Both the position numbers and the translations under genes were made by a program. Under the pieces are notes generated by a model that saw only the letters and a list, made by a program, of their open reading frames with translations, searched no databases and was not told the origin of the DNA. Below are positions 35,960 through 64,000 of a DNA stretch of 64,000 nucleotides, one piece after another; the first letter of the stretch is position 1, and each line of letters starts with the position of its first letter. Source of the stretch: Malurus cyaneus samueli (taxonomy: Eukaryota > Chordata > Aves > Passeriformes > Maluridae); the NCBI GenBank assembly GCA_009741485.1, contig CM019219.1, positions 4,585,527-4,649,526 of the forward strand, read 5' to 3'.

Positions 35960-37171
35960 CAGCTGAGGATCTAACTGAGGGGATGTGCCATGGGGTGGTT
36001 GCAGGACACATGGAAATGTTTCAGGTGCTGCCCAAAAGCAGCTCAGATCCCACTCTGAACCCTCACAGCTCAGCCCTACAAAGCTCTCACCAATCTCATG
36101 GTTAGCACTGACTGCTGAACTTCTCTCCTGCTCCCTGTCTGATATGGGCAGTGTGGAAAGGCCTTGGATTTTTGACTGCAGCATGGAGAATAATTCGAGT
36201 TTTGCTCTCATTGCAGCAGGTGCAGGTTTCAATCACTCCAAAATAAATGGATATCTGCTTTCCTGGCTGCCTCTCACTCAGCTTTGTTCTTTCTGTCATT
36301 AGAAACAGCACCAGAACCAGCGAAGGAAAAGAGTTTAAAACAGGGCTCCCTTTCTAACTAAAAAGCTTTTGATGGAATAACAACATAAGTGAGTGCAAAT
36401 CTCAGCTGTGCTGGTCCCAAGGCATCCCAAACCTTCAGCATAGCAAGGAGCATTCTTGAATGCATCAAAATCTCATCTTTTAGCATTTAATGCGAGACAT
36501 TACGAACTAATGAAGAGGAGAAATGTATGCAGTGTTGCTGTAAACCAAATATACAGATGCAAAATAATTAAGAATAAACTGTTCCATAAAAATGCATGTC
36601 AATAAACCCCCATCTGACAAAGTGATTTATGAATAATTTTCTAGAATTGCTAAAAAGAATGATTTCTCGTTTGAGGCTCTGGAAGTCTTGAGTCACATTT
36701 TGTTTCTTTTAAAAAAATGTCTTAAAACACATGGCTTTACAGCTGCTGCTTGGAAAATATACACCTCCAAAGTCTGACTTTCATTTAAATACAAATGTAC
36801 AAAATGTAAACTGAGACAATAGAGAAATTTACAAAACTTTTCTTTAAAAATAATAAAGACAAAATTCAGTTCTAGTATGATGCTATTTAAATACGTGCAA
36901 GTAGTCATGTTCATTGAATTTCTATTGCAATGTTCTAAAGAGACAAATTTGATTCACACAGTCTTGAGTGCCACCTCCAAAAACAGACCTGAGTGGAAAT
37001 TTCTTCTTAAAATGTGAGGCTCCACTGGAAGGAATGGATAGAAAATCTCCATATTTTGGGAGTTACATATTTTCTTCTTTTCACTCAATGGTGGAGGCTC
37101 TCTCATCCACAGAAGCTCCAGAGATTATAGTGGAAGGATGCAACACGTTGTTTGGTAGGACTGACTTGGAA
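35954..37171 (-). other. GRK5: GRK5 3' UTR (inferred extent)
   Basis: Sequence after the GRK5 stop, read on the minus strand. The first canonical AATAAA on that strand is at 35954-35959, giving about 1.2 kb. An ATTAAA at 36486-36491 would give about 0.7 kb. The extent is inference. Confidence 0.4.
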
Positions 37172-63089
<25,918 letters not shown>

Positions 63090-64000
63090 CTGGAGACTGG
63101 GGAGAGAAGAGAGGGGAACGTTAATTCCCTGGCGAGGTGCAGATTCTCCTCTCTCAAGAGTGAGAGGCGCATTCATTATTTACACCCCGAGCTGCTTCCA
63201 TTCAGTTCCAGCGGTTGTGTAAAAGCAAAGGAGCCTTTACGTCAAAGAGCAGTAAAATAGGATACCGTGGCAACTCGCTGCACATTCCACTCTGTCCTCA
63301 CAGAGCTTTTCTGCCTTCTCCTGTACCTTCACCTCCTTGCCCAGCCTCATGAATATGCAGGACCCACTCCTTGCCAATTCTTTGAACTGCTCCCTTGCAT
63401 CCCATGAAAAATGTGCTGGCCTGAACTGTGTACAGGCCATTCTGTTAAACAAAAGAGAATTTGCCCGGTATTTTCACTTCATGGGTGATTCATTGTGCTT
63501 TCTGAAAAATTTTTTTAACCAAAACAAGAGCAGAGCATTGGTACTTATTGATGTAGATCTACATCTATCTATATATAAAAATATGCTCACGAAAGTATTT
63601 GGACACATTAGTTCCTCCTTAGAAAGAAAAAAAAATAATTCAGCAGCTTTAAAATAATAATTTCAAAAAGGAACTTTTCCAAGCACATAAACTCTTTTCA
63701 TCCTCTCCTCCCTTTGGAGAGAACATATATTCAGCCCTTCAAAAAGCCCTTACCAAAGAGAGGTCTCTTGCAGTATGCCTTGATGGTTAACCAGTTTAGG
63801 ACTTTTGGGACTAATTATTAAAAAAGAGAGATTTTTAGGCAGTCCACATTCTTACACATTGGCTGTATACTGTAATTAAATCACAAAGTGTATATTTGCG
63901 TGTGTGTGCACCTATTTATAGGCATTTCCCCCATGTACATGAAAGTCCCTTTATATAACCAATTGGATTTGGGTGTTTTCAATCAACCCAGCCATAGATG
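63090..64000 (-). other. GRK5: GRK5 intron, no exon seen
   Basis: AT-rich sequence to the window end. The exon for residues before 116 is not here. A GGTAAG on the minus strand near 63755 follows a short open stretch that does not match GRK5. Confidence 0.7.

Noticed and set aside
63745..63800. GGTAAG donor-like site on the minus strand after a short open stretch
   Set aside because: The translation does not match the GRK5 segment expected before residue 116.

Overview
This window is vertebrate nuclear DNA and almost certainly avian. It has long introns with GT-AG boundaries, several copies of the bird CR1 LINE, A+T-rich introns and scattered CpG-dense patches. There is no bacterial-style gene packing; nearly all long open frames are chance frames in introns, repeats or GC-rich patches. 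I cannot name the species.

Layout. (1) Positions 1-290 look like the end of a CpG-rich LTR-like insertion. (2) Positions 1608-12035 (+) hold the last four coding exons of RGS10, a small GTPase-activating protein for Gi-family G alpha subunits; the first exon lies to the left of the window. (3) Positions 12036 to about 37171 lie between RGS10 and GRK5, which face each other tail to tail. This interval holds a four-copy array of p53-type decamers (16.5-16.7 kb), a CR1 fragment running into a G/C-skewed minisatellite (20.2-21.0 kb) with a CTCF-like motif at its edge, a CpG-dense patch (22.97-23.2 kb), three tandem 83-86 bp repeats (25.24-25.49 kb), and a two-exon protein-coding gene model that I do not recognise (25518-27974, poly(A) signal at 28899). 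(4) Positions 37172-63089 (-) hold the last twelve coding exons of GRK5, covering residues 117-590 in human numbering: the end of the RGS-homology domain, the whole kinase domain and the lipid-binding C-terminus. The first exons lie to the right of the window.

Functionally, the two known genes both damp GPCR signalling. RGS10 speeds GTP hydrolysis on G alpha, and GRK5 phosphorylates activated receptors so that arrestin binds. Their convergent linkage matches my recollection of the human chromosome 10 order. All sixteen exon boundaries were worked out by hand; lengths and phases join into continuous frames, and GRK5 landmark residues (K215, D311, S484/T485, the 388-395 basic signal) fall at the expected positions.

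The item most worth following up is the unrecognised gene between them. It has a good Kozak context, phase-0 donor and acceptor, a strong pyrimidine tract, a 163-codon terminal exon rich in basic phosphorylation-type motifs, and a poly(A) signal 925 bp past the stop. The other candidates are regulatory or structural: the p53 decamer array, the CTCF-like motif beside the minisatellite, and an intragenic CpG island in a GRK5 intron beside a CR1 fragment.
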